Assembly: GCA_964345105.1 (NCBI GenBank)
Contig: CAYFPZ010000078.1
Coordinates: 1-5,324, forward strand
Origin: DG-33 sp964345105
GTDB lineage: Archaea > Hadarchaeota > Hadarchaeia > Hadarchaeales > Hadarchaeaceae
Direction of reading: 5' to 3'
DNA: 5,324 nucleotides
Shown: in pieces, positions 1 to 5,187 of the stretch
Layout: the number at the start of each line of letters is the position of its first letter
Position numbering within the stretch: position 1 is the stretch's first letter
Notes under the pieces: generated by a model
Database searches by the model: none
Seen by the model: the letters and a program-made list of their open reading frames with translations, nothing else
Told to the model about the DNA's origin: nothing
Program-made: the position numbers and the translations under genes

Positions 1-180
1 GACCGCCCTCCAGTACGGGTCGGCGCGAAGAGCCAATACCAAAAACCCACTCACACCAAAATAGAGGATAGCTAAGATCAAGATGAATTTCAGCACTTCT
101 TTGACGATATGGCGGCCGAATATATCCACTACAAATTTCTTGGTCATACGTAACTTCTTCCATGATTTTTTTCTCGCCAA
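1..180 (-). CDS. Probable archaeal signal peptidase I, N-terminal part (cut by window edge)
   Basis: Only the first 60 residues are in the window; the gene runs off the left edge. The start is read as TTG at 180-178, one base after the DUF99 stop, because a GGGAGG motif (188-193) lies 7 nt upstream of it. An in-frame ATG at 145-147 (residue 12) is the alternative. The visible protein has a basic N-terminus (ARKKSWKKLR), a short linker, then one hydrophobic segment at about residues 29-51, ending in LRADPYWRAV. That layout matches the N-terminal anchor of archaeal Sec11-like signal peptidases, where the catalytic Ser (SGSM motif) follows shortly after the anchor. The window ends before that motif, so the identity is inferred from the anchor and the sequence after it. 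If correct, it would cleave signal peptides from secreted proteins at the outer face of the cytoplasmic membrane. Another single-pass membrane protein remains possible. Confidence 0.6.
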   Translation of the reverse strand, partial: MARKKSWKKLRMTKKFVVDIFGRHIVKEVLKFILILAILYFGVSGFLVLALRADPYWRAV

Positions 181-181
181 G

Positions 182-787
182 CTAGGCCCTCCCGTAACTC
201 TCGCCTCGCACCATGGCCGTGGCAATCAAGTGCGCGACCCTTAACGGCTCCGGGATTAAGCTGCGCGTCGAACTTAATTTTACCACCTGTTCAGCATCGG
301 CACGCCCCATGCCGACAAACTGCATGTAGACTGGCGCCGCTCGGCGTTTAGTGTTCACTGGATAAATCTTGCCAGAACTTTTAATTATCTTCCAACGCTC
401 GCGCCAGTTGGGGAGATGCTTGATCGCTTTTTTGACATCCACCATGTTCGGCAACTCCCTAGAAACGATGATGATCGGCAGACCTGTTTGCTCGAATACC
501 TTCTTGACATCGAGCACATTAAAGCCGGCAAAGGTCACGCCGTCCGCCATCACTATTCTGAGCTGCCCCCGGTGCCGGCTTCGGTTGATCATCTCGACCA
601 CGCGTTCGGTCACATCGGTGCCGTCCTGCTCGATGGTGGTGCTCAGGACTCCGTCTAGCCATCGCCCTCCCCTGAAGACCGTTCCTATGAGTGGAACTGT
701 CCCCCTCGCACGTCGCTCAAATGGCCCATCGTCTATGCCGAGAATCCGTATCTCTGGCTTTATCTGCCAAAATTTGACTTTTTGCAA
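182..787 (-). CDS. DUF99 / UPF0215 family protein (putative nuclease of EndoV-like fold)
   Basis: This 201-residue protein is a full-length member of the archaeal DUF99 family. The N-terminal LGIDDG (residues 16-21), the central RIVMADG...GFNVLD block (77-93) and the C-terminal IPEPLRVAHLIATAMVRGES block (178-197) are all present. The family is related in fold to endonuclease V (RNase H-like), and the acidic residues of the IDDG and ADG motifs are the likely metal ligands. Some automatic annotations call it endonuclease dU; I treat the substrate as unknown. The start is TTG at 785-787. An in-frame TAG (788-790) lies immediately upstream and no other start codon comes before the conserved core, so this choice is nearly forced. 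Its ribosome site is weak, only a G-run at 794-798. It lies 29 nt after rpoL and one base before the signal peptidase start, so it is probably translated from the same message. Confidence 0.9.
   Translation of the reverse strand: MQKVKFWQIKPEIRILGIDDGPFERRARGTVPLIGTVFRGGRWLDGVLSTTIEQDGTDVTERVVEMINRSRHRGQLRIVMADGVTFAGFNVLDVKKVFEQTGLPIIIVSRELPNMVDVKKAIKHLPNWRERWKIIKSSGKIYPVNTKRRAAPVYMQFVGMGRADAEQVVKLSSTRSLIPEPLRVAHLIATAMVRGESYGRA
188..193 (-). promoter_or_regulatory. Shine-Dalgarno site deciding the TTG start at 180
   Basis: The minus strand reads GGGAGG here, inside the last codons of the DUF99 gene and 7 nt before the TTG at 180-178. It is a strong match to the archaeal anti-SD and supports TTG over the downstream ATG at 147. 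Confidence 0.65.
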
Positions 788-802
788 CTAAAGCCCCCGC
801 GA

Positions 803-812
803 GGAGCGCTCC
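803..812. repeat. 10-bp perfect palindrome in the rpoL-DUF99 gap
   Basis: GGAGCGCTCC is self-complementary and sits in the 29-nt gap after the rpoL stop, within a GC-rich context (GCGA on one side, GCGA on the other). It could be a protein site or a small RNA element, or it may be chance. Pairing does not continue cleanly outward, so a stable hairpin is not evident. No T-run follows it, so it is not a typical terminator. Confidence 0.3.
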
Positions 813-816
813 GCGA

Positions 817-1098
817 TTATTTCTTGAGCTCTCGCTGCAACTGCTTCTGTAGCTCCTTAAACTGTTCCGCTAATTGCCCAGCCGCATCCATAAGGGCGCG
901 TTCGGGAGTCTTTCCCTTTTTTGTCTTCACATAGAACTTGGGGGGATCCGTGAGAGGATGTTCGATCGCATAAGATGCCGCAACGACGTATTTGTCGTTA
1001 AGCAGGGTTTTGCGCAAAAGGTTGCAGAGGGTATGATCCTCCTCCCTTACCTTTAGCAGTAGGACCCCATCGCCCTTTTCGACAAGCTCAAGTTCCAC
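817..1098 (-). CDS. rpoL: DNA-directed RNA polymerase subunit L
   Basis: This 93-residue protein is the archaeal RpoL subunit, the homologue of eukaryotic Rpb11/AC19 and of the bacterial alpha N-terminal domain. With RpoD it forms the assembly platform of RNA polymerase. The family signature EEDHTLCNLLRKTLL (residues 19-33) is clear, followed by YAIEHPLTDPPKFYVKT (43-59), which matches the conserved YxxEHPL...F.V.T stretch. A charged helix follows (about 64-93) with a lysine-rich end. Length is normal for the family. The start is GTG at 1096-1098; AAGGTG (1106-1111) lies 7 nt upstream, and no other start codon occurs before an in-frame TAA. It follows the unknown small gene by 33 nt and precedes the DUF99 gene. 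This is a core housekeeping gene, so the whole cluster is likely to be constitutively expressed. Confidence 0.97.
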   Translation of the reverse strand: MELELVEKGDGVLLLKVREEDHTLCNLLRKTLLNDKYVVAASYAIEHPLTDPPKFYVKTKKGKTPERALMDAAGQLAEQFKELQKQLQRELKK

Positions 1099-1105
1099 GG
1101 CTATG

Positions 1106-1111
1106 CACCTT
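1106..1111 (-). promoter_or_regulatory. Shine-Dalgarno site for the GTG start of rpoL
   Basis: The minus strand reads AAGGTG, 7 nt before the GTG at 1098-1096. It justifies a non-ATG start in a region without other usable start codons. An A/T-rich stretch just upstream (about 1112-1124) is too close to serve as this gene's TATA box. Confidence 0.65.
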
Positions 1112-1131
1112 ACTTAATTTATTCCATTCAT

Positions 1132-1341
1132 TTATGAGGATTGCGAGTTTTTGAGAAACTCCATTATCTTGTGCTCCAGCCCGCGGACCTCCTCCTTCGA
1201 GCCGAATACCTCTATCTTGACCGCTCTGGGGCGCGACTCCGCGACTAAATCCACTTCTAGCTTCCCAAGTTTTTCCATCAACGCGATGAGCTGGGAGGCG
1301 TCCTTCACCCGCACGTTGATGATTCGCTTTTGTTTTTGCAT
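1132..1341 (-). CDS. Small conserved-looking protein of unknown function, coupled to csl4
   Basis: I do not recognise this family. The gene encodes 69 residues starting MQKQKRIINVRVK. The ATG (1339-1341) shares its A with the csl4 stop in a TGATG junction, and AAGGAG (1349-1354) lies 7 nt upstream, so translation is coupled to csl4. A longer reading from 1407 is open but would lie inside csl4 and has no comparable site. The predicted layout is strand (6-13), helix (14-28), strand (29-36), strand (40-47), helix (48-66): a compact beta-alpha-beta-beta-alpha protein with no cysteines and no membrane segment. The loop ESRPRAVKIEVFG (35-47) is basic. The fold size and the position between exosome and RNA polymerase genes would suit a small RNA-binding or subunit-contact protein, but that is inference from context. 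Codon usage resembles that of its neighbours. Confidence 0.8.
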   Translation of the reverse strand: MQKQKRIINVRVKDASQLIALMEKLGKLEVDLVAESRPRAVKIEVFGSKEEVRGLEHKIMEFLKNSQSS

Positions 1342-1919
1342 CAGAGGGCTCCTTGGCGGTAATCGTTCGCGAGCTTCCTGAACTCTAAATTGCCACACTC
1401 CGAGCACCGAAGCTTGGAATCCTCTCGCTCAAGCGGCGCACGGCAGCGCGAACAAGCTGCAACGAGTACTCCTAGATCATCTCCAGCTGTCGAAAGCTGG
1501 ACGGGCTCTCTGCGCGCGTCCAGAACCCGCGCGCGGACGATATCGCCAGGTTTAAACTGGCGGCGCATCTCCTTGGCGTAACCAGTGCGAACCTGTGAAA
1601 TGTGAACGGTGCCCATATTTGGGAGGGGAAGTTCTCGATTCTCGCGCCCCTTGAGAACTCCTATGTAAACGTTCGCACTCTGGTCTCTTACATCCTCGAC
1701 CCGCCCGACTACTGTGTCGCCGCGCTTTAACTTTGGCGGCCCAGAGGTACGGGACAATACCGAGATGTGCTTGGTTCGAATATCGACGAGCACCACGCCA
1801 GTACAAGAGGAATAAATCTTGCCATCATCTTCGTATGCTCCATCTCCCGGGACGAACTCCTCCGCGGTTGCGAGGAAGTCCCCCGGAACAACAAAATCGC
1901 CTGTTTTTATTTCTGCCAT
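1341..1919 (-). CDS. csl4: Exosome complex RNA-binding subunit Csl4
   Basis: This 192-residue protein is archaeal Csl4, one of the two types of cap subunit (with Rrp4) that sit on the Rrp41-Rrp42 hexamer and feed RNA to it for 3'-to-5' degradation or tailing. Three domains are seen in order. The N-terminal beta domain (about 1-60) begins GDFVVPGDFLATAEEFVPGDG, typical of the family. An S1 RNA-binding domain follows (about 66-145: KRGDTVVGRVEDVRDQSANV to ARREPVQLSTA). The C-terminal zinc ribbon has ligands C156, C159, C172 and C175 (CSRC ... CSEC). Length is normal. The ATG start at 1917-1919 has AAGGTGG (1926-1932) just upstream. In Archaea, Csl4 also contacts DnaG in the exosome. It lies 53 nt after dph2 and overlaps the next small gene by one base. 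Confidence 0.97.
   Translation of the reverse strand: MAEIKTGDFVVPGDFLATAEEFVPGDGAYEDDGKIYSSCTGVVLVDIRTKHISVLSRTSGPPKLKRGDTVVGRVEDVRDQSANVYIGVLKGRENRELPLPNMGTVHISQVRTGYAKEMRRQFKPGDIVRARVLDARREPVQLSTAGDDLGVLVAACSRCRAPLEREDSKLRCSECGNLEFRKLANDYRQGAL
1349..1354 (-). promoter_or_regulatory. Shine-Dalgarno site of the 69-residue gene inside csl4
   Basis: AAGGAG on the minus strand lies 7 nt before the ATG at 1341-1339 and within the last csl4 codons. It decides in favour of the short form of the small protein. Confidence 0.7.
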
Positions 1920-1925
1920 GCCAAC

Positions 1926-1932
1926 CCACCTT
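1926..1932 (-). promoter_or_regulatory. Shine-Dalgarno site of csl4
   Basis: AAGGTGG on the minus strand, 6 nt before the csl4 ATG at 1919. The match to the archaeal anti-SD is strong. Confidence 0.65.
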
Positions 1933-1948
1933 AACTAATCTATCACGA

Positions 1949-1962
1949 GCTTAAATCTTCTT
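1949..1962 (-). promoter_or_regulatory. Possible internal promoter (TATA-like) before csl4
   Basis: In the 53-nt gap between dph2 and csl4 the minus strand reads AGAAGATTTAAGC: a purine-rich BRE-like stretch followed by TTTAA. Initiation about 25 nt downstream would fall near 1927-1931, very close to the Shine-Dalgarno site. That would leave an unusually short leader and may clip the site. It could let csl4 and rpoL be transcribed independently of dph2, but the geometry is marginal. Confidence 0.3.
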
Positions 1963-1972
1963 AGATAGTACA

Positions 1973-2977
1973 TCAAAAATCTTTCCTATTAACCTCGTCC
2001 ATCCTGTATGGCTCAAACTTTGCCTTCCCCAGCATGACCCGCGCCTCAAAGGGGGTCAGAATCGGTCGCTCGAATCGCTCCGCATCATCAATAGGTATGC
2101 GTGGGCAGGCGGCACAGATGAACCCATCGAGCCCAAAATCACCCAGCTCCTCCGGCCGAACCTCGTCGATCGCAAGTACGTGCGCGACCTTGCTGGCTCG
2201 CTTGAGATTCTCCGCCAGCCTCGCCGCGAGCTTGAAGCGGGCTTGTCCGGGCTTTGTGCTCACGATGATGCCGAACCGCTCTCCCGATACAGCTCGAGCA
2301 ATCATCGCTTTTCTCCTTCGCAGGAAAGCGTCGATATCAGGGGCGAAAGTCTTGAAGTCCTCTGAAATTGGGTTTACGGCTAAAACCTGCTTGCCAGTCG
2401 CGAGCGCTGCGCCCAGCGGGTGAAACTCACCTGTACCGATGTAAAGAAAACCGTTTACGCGGGCGGCGACCGAGCGGGCACAACCGAAATCACAACCCAG
2501 AAGTTGCCCGGGGTACTTCGTTCTCGGCCCAGGCCTGCCGATCAACGGTTTTATCCCGCTTGAGCGGAGGAGTTTCGCTACATTCTGCAAGTGGGCAATG
2601 TGTTGAACAGTAGTGAGTAGCCCCACGCGCTTGAACTTCAACTCGGGCAGCACACGCTCAACCACCCCGAGCGGGTCAGCCAGCATGCGTGCCTCAATGT
2701 AGAGAGTTGGCAAACAGGCGCGCAGCCCCATGTCTGCATGTCCATAATGAACCAGCACGTCACACCCAAGCTGTTTTGCCTTTACATCGGCCAAATCGCA
2801 GGCGCCATAACAGCTGTCCGCCAAAACGAGTGTCTCCACACCCATTTCAGCGAAAGGTTCCACGATTTCTCGTAAGTGTTCCCTTAACCCTGCAGGAAGT
2901 TGAATCGCCGCTCGTCTCGCCTTGTGTTGCCTTAGAAATCGCTTGACCCTCGCCAATTCGAAATCGTAAAATCTCAA
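1973..2977 (-). CDS. dph2: Diphthamide synthase Dph2 (2-(3-amino-3-carboxypropyl)histidine synthase)
   Basis: This enzyme carries out the first step of diphthamide synthesis. It transfers the 3-amino-3-carboxypropyl group of S-adenosylmethionine to a histidine of elongation factor aEF2 using an unconventional [4Fe-4S] radical SAM mechanism, and works in Archaea as a homodimer. I take TTG at 2975-2977 as the start, giving 334 residues, the normal archaeal length. GGTGG (2985-2989) lies 7 nt upstream. A longer reading to 3286 is open but runs backwards through nreA and its extra residues do not look like Dph2. The three cluster cysteines of the three-domain fold are present: C60 (SCYGACD), C162 (LLGCDFGC) and C291 (ICAACPRI). 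C56, C166 and C288 lie close by. The ending (LTPFEARVML...MDEVNRKDF) is typical. It heads the minus-strand cluster. Confidence 0.95.
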   Translation of the reverse strand: MRFYDFELARVKRFLRQHKARRAAIQLPAGLREHLREIVEPFAEMGVETLVLADSCYGACDLADVKAKQLGCDVLVHYGHADMGLRACLPTLYIEARMLADPLGVVERVLPELKFKRVGLLTTVQHIAHLQNVAKLLRSSGIKPLIGRPGPRTKYPGQLLGCDFGCARSVAARVNGFLYIGTGEFHPLGAALATGKQVLAVNPISEDFKTFAPDIDAFLRRRKAMIARAVSGERFGIIVSTKPGQARFKLAARLAENLKRASKVAHVLAIDEVRPEELGDFGLDGFICAACPRIPIDDAERFERPILTPFEARVMLGKAKFEPYRMDEVNRKDF

Positions 2978-2984
2978 ACAACTT

Positions 2985-2989
2985 CCACC
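2985..2989 (-). promoter_or_regulatory. Shine-Dalgarno site for the TTG start of dph2
   Basis: GGTGG on the minus strand, 7 nt before the TTG at 2977. It supports a start outside nreA rather than the overlapping upstream ATG codons. Confidence 0.6.
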
Positions 2990-2990
2990 A

Positions 2991-2998
2991 TTTATTGG
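2991..2998 (+). promoter_or_regulatory. Candidate TATA box of the nreA operon
   Basis: TTTATTGG on the plus strand is centred about 32 nt before the nreA ATG. With the usual archaeal spacing, initiation would fall near 3020-3024, giving a nearly leaderless message. That fits the absence of a good Shine-Dalgarno site before nreA (only GGG at 3018-3020). Confidence 0.35.
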
Positions 2999-3009
2999 TA
3001 AACACGCCA

Positions 3010-3018
3010 AGTATAATG
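3010..3018 (-). promoter_or_regulatory. Candidate TATA box of dph2 and the minus-strand operon
   Basis: The minus strand reads CATTATACT, centred about 37 nt before the dph2 TTG. Initiation near 2988-2990 would leave a leader of about 10 nt that just contains the GGTGG site. This is the best promoter candidate for the minus-strand cluster. It lies between the nreA candidate box and the nreA start, so the two promoters probably overlap. Confidence 0.4.
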
Positions 3019-3026
3019 GGTATTGT

Positions 3027-4355
3027 ATGCGGCCAACTAATATTAAATGGCTTCGGGATATCCTCTCATCCAAACAAGTTGGCGAGCTCGCGGCATTCAG
3101 AGACATCAAAGTTGCCCGAGCCCCCTCAAGCTCCCTTTGCCTGCTGTGCAAAGGAGGACGAATGCTTTGTGGCAAGCTGAGATGCCCGATCGTGGCCAAA
3201 GCGCAATCGCTCGCCAAATCGAGCCTGCAAATCACCTCTCCACACATCCAAGGCTCGACGCCCCCAGGGGTGTTCGTCGGGCGCATAGGCTATCCCAAAG
3301 TTTACATTGGTCCCATGGTGCCCCCCTACCGAGGTGACACCGAAATCCTCGACACCCCTGAGCTGTGGGTTGGGAAAAGCATTCAAGACATAATCGATTA
3401 TCGCTTCGCCCTAATCCGTGGGAAGGTACGGGCAAGCGTGTACAACGCCCAATCTGGCGGGAGGCTGCTTGACACGCTTCAGGAGCTGGCGATGGGGAAG
3501 CGGCCTGTCGATGCTGAAGCCATGCTCACGAGAGTTCCTAACAAGGTGATAACCCTGAGCGGAGAGTCCCAGCCCTTCGGCCCCTCCGCGCCGCTGCGAT
3601 CATTCAAAGCTTCAGACGTGAGTGTCGATCAGAGAATAGAACGCGCATTTTACGACCGAGACTTTAAGGCGGCCGATGCGGTCGTCGAGCTCTACGAAAA
3701 TGATGTTTTGGTCACGCGCATCCAACGGGCTTTCAGCTTGGGCATGTTCGGCTTCCAAAAGCGTAGGAAGCTTGTCCCGACCCGCTGGAGCATCACAGCG
3801 GTCGACTCGATTCTATCGCTTCAGCTCATCAATAGAATAAAACAGCACGATACGATCGACGAGTATCGTGTCTACTTTTTCAAACACCTTGACAATCTGT
3901 TTGTAACAATTCTGATGCCTGAAAGCTGGAGCTTCGAATGGATCGAGGCTTGGTTCCCAGGCACTACTTGGAATCCCGACAAAAGTGCCGCTGCCCCCGC
4001 GATAATGGGGGACTTCGAGCCCTACCGCGGCCGGACAACTTACCCCGATGTCGGCGGGTGTTACTACGCTTGCAGGCTGGCGGTTGCCGAGAAGTTGAAT
4101 CAGGAACGAAGGCAGGCCTCGGCGCTGGTGCTTCGAGAAATTCATCCCGGCTACATCCTACCCGTTGGCGTCTGGAATGTGCGCGAGTCCGTCAGACAAA
4201 CGATGCAGAGCGAGCCACCGAAGTTCGACACCCTTCAAGCAGCACTTAATCACGCAAAGACGAAACTTACCATCCCGCTACGCAAGTGGATTGAAAACAG
4301 TGAAATGTTGAAACGCGCGCTGTTCCAGAAAAAGATCACGGAGTTTGCCGCATGA
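3027..4355 (+). CDS. nreA: NreA-family DNA repair protein
   Basis: This 442-residue protein belongs to the archaeal Nre family (two Pfam parts, Nre N and Nre C), proteins linked genetically to repair of DNA damage in haloarchaea; their biochemistry is poorly known. Near the N-terminus a four-cysteine zinc finger is visible (C38, C41, C48, C53: CLLC...LCGKLRCP). Family-typical blocks follow: FVGRIGYPKVYIGPMVPP (83-100), RKLVPTRWSITAVD (247-260), GGCYYACRLAVAEKL (343-357) and EIHPGYILPVGVWNVRESVR (371-390). The tail reads QKKITEFAA (434-442) and resembles a PCNA-interacting (PIP) motif: Gln, then Ile at +3 and Phe at +6, but Ala instead of a second aromatic residue. The ATG start gives a normal N-terminus. 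It is divergent from dph2, and its stop overlaps the start of the radical SAM gene (ATGA), so the two are an operon. Expression may be nearly leaderless. Confidence 0.93.
   Translation: MRPTNIKWLRDILSSKQVGELAAFRDIKVARAPSSSLCLLCKGGRMLCGKLRCPIVAKAQSLAKSSLQITSPHIQGSTPPGVFVGRIGYPKVYIGPMVPPYRGDTEILDTPELWVGKSIQDIIDYRFALIRGKVRASVYNAQSGGRLLDTLQELAMGKRPVDAEAMLTRVPNKVITLSGESQPFGPSAPLRSFKASDVSVDQRIERAFYDRDFKAADAVVELYENDVLVTRIQRAFSLGMFGFQKRRKLVPTRWSITAVDSILSLQLINRIKQHDTIDEYRVYFFKHLDNLFVTILMPESWSFEWIEAWFPGTTWNPDKSAAAPAIMGDFEPYRGRTTYPDVGGCYYACRLAVAEKLNQERRQASALVLREIHPGYILPVGVWNVRESVRQTMQSEPPKFDTLQAALNHAKTKLTIPLRKWIENSEMLKRALFQKKITEFAA
4340..4343 (+). promoter_or_regulatory. Shine-Dalgarno site of the radical SAM gene within nreA
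   Basis: GGAG lies 8 nt before the ATG at 4352 and inside the final nreA codons. Together with the ATGA overlap it indicates translational coupling of the two genes. Confidence 0.55.
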
Positions 4356-5167
4356 GCGTTGAATATTCATCAATTAAATGCAAGACCGCTCTTTCCCCCA
4401 GCAAGCTGCCTGGGCTGAGGTACTCGCTGAACCCATACTTGGGTTGCGAGCACGGCTGCGTCTATTGTTACTCGCCCTCAACCCTTCGCGACGAATGGAT
4501 TGCGATGAATTGGGGAAAGTTCGTGCGGGCAAAGCAAAACATCGCCGAGGTGCTGGCGAAAGAGCTGCGGAAAAAACCACGCGGCACGGTTGGGGTTAGC
4601 ACGATATGCGATCCTTACCAATCGCTAGAAGCCAAACTCGAACTCACCCGCAAATGCATCGAACTACTTTCAAAGAGGGGTTTCGATGTATGCATCCAGA
4701 CAAAATCCAACTTGGTGTTGCGTGACAAGGATGTGATCAAGCCCGGAGGTTTTGAAGTAGGGGTAACGATAACAACAATGGATACCGAGCTAGCAAGCGA
4801 GCTTGAACCTCACGCTTCACCACCCGATGCACGTGCACAAGTGCTCGAAGAGTTCTCGACCCGCGGTGTTGCAACGTGGATCTTTTTAGGACCGATCATC
4901 TCGGATATCAACGATAGCGAAGAAAACATCAGACGAGTAGTTGAAGTTGCCCAACGAACGAATAGCAGGCTCATCTACGATCGACTCAACCTGAGAAGAT
5001 GGGTACTTGATAGGCTTACGCCAGTGCTTGAAAAAAAGCGTCCGGGACCGGTGAAACGATATCCTAGCTTTTCCCGAGACCCGGAAAACTGGCGTCGGGT
5101 GTGCTCGAAGGTTGAGTCGGTCTGCAGCGAGCTCGGAGTGAAGTGTGAGCCTGCATTTCCGAGATGA
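4352..5167 (+). CDS. Radical SAM protein of the SplB/COG1533 family
   Basis: This 271-residue protein carries the radical SAM cluster motif CEHGCVYC (C32, C36, C39; CX3CX2C), preceded by the family-typical SLNPYLGCEHGC. Further COG1533-type blocks are GVSTICDPYQSLEAKLELTRKCIELL (81-106), IQTKSNLVLRD (115-125), ELEPHASPPDAR (150-161) and GPIISDINDSEENI (180-193). The family is named after bacterial spore photoproduct lyase, which repairs 5-thyminyl-5,6-dihydrothymine in DNA, but most archaeal members have no tested substrate, so the name 'DNA repair photolyase' is a transferred label. It binds a [4Fe-4S] cluster and should cleave S-adenosylmethionine. C86 is a candidate hydrogen donor (see findings). 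The start overlaps the nreA stop by four bases. The pairing with a repair gene supports a repair role; RNA or protein modification is the alternative. Confidence 0.9.
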   Translation: MSVEYSSIKCKTALSPSKLPGLRYSLNPYLGCEHGCVYCYSPSTLRDEWIAMNWGKFVRAKQNIAEVLAKELRKKPRGTVGVSTICDPYQSLEAKLELTRKCIELLSKRGFDVCIQTKSNLVLRDKDVIKPGGFEVGVTITTMDTELASELEPHASPPDARAQVLEEFSTRGVATWIFLGPIISDINDSEENIRRVVEVAQRTNSRLIYDRLNLRRWVLDRLTPVLEKKRPGPVKRYPSFSRDPENWRRVCSKVESVCSELGVKCEPAFPR

Positions 5168-5174
5168 CCAAGCA

Positions 5175-5187
5175 CACTTTAAAAGTG
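5175..5187. terminator. Short palindrome with T-run between convergent radical SAM and tRNA-Thr genes
   Basis: CACTTT-A-AAAGTG is a 6-bp inverted repeat around a single base, in the 18-nt gap between the radical SAM stop and the tRNA 3' end. On the minus strand it gives CTTTT immediately after the encoded CCA, which suits archaeal T-run termination of the tRNA. On the plus strand only three T occur. The repeat overlaps the CCA bases, so the inverted repeat may be partly incidental. Confidence 0.4.

Noticed and set aside
369..791. Open frame of 140 codons on the plus strand opposite DUF99
   Set aside because: It is antisense to a well-supported DUF99 gene, low in recognisable motifs and rich in Ser/Arg/Thr, as expected of a shadow frame.
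1313..1383. Possible C/D box RNA (TTGATGA near 1315 and CTGA near 1377, plus strand)
   Set aside because: Box C lacks the purine, there are no internal D'/C' boxes, and the stretch is antisense to coding sequence.
1342..1407. Longer form of the 69-residue protein starting at 1407
   Set aside because: It lies inside the csl4 zinc-ribbon coding region; the ATG at 1341 has the better ribosome site and starts at the predicted folded domain.
2978..3286. Long N-terminal extension of Dph2 on the minus strand, opening inside nreA
   Set aside because: The extra 103 residues lie opposite the conserved zinc-finger region of nreA, do not resemble Dph2, and lack a ribosome site; the TTG at 2977 gives the usual Dph2 length.
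3813..4145. Minus-strand open frame of 110 codons within nreA
   Set aside because: It overlaps conserved nreA coding sequence and shows no family features of its own.
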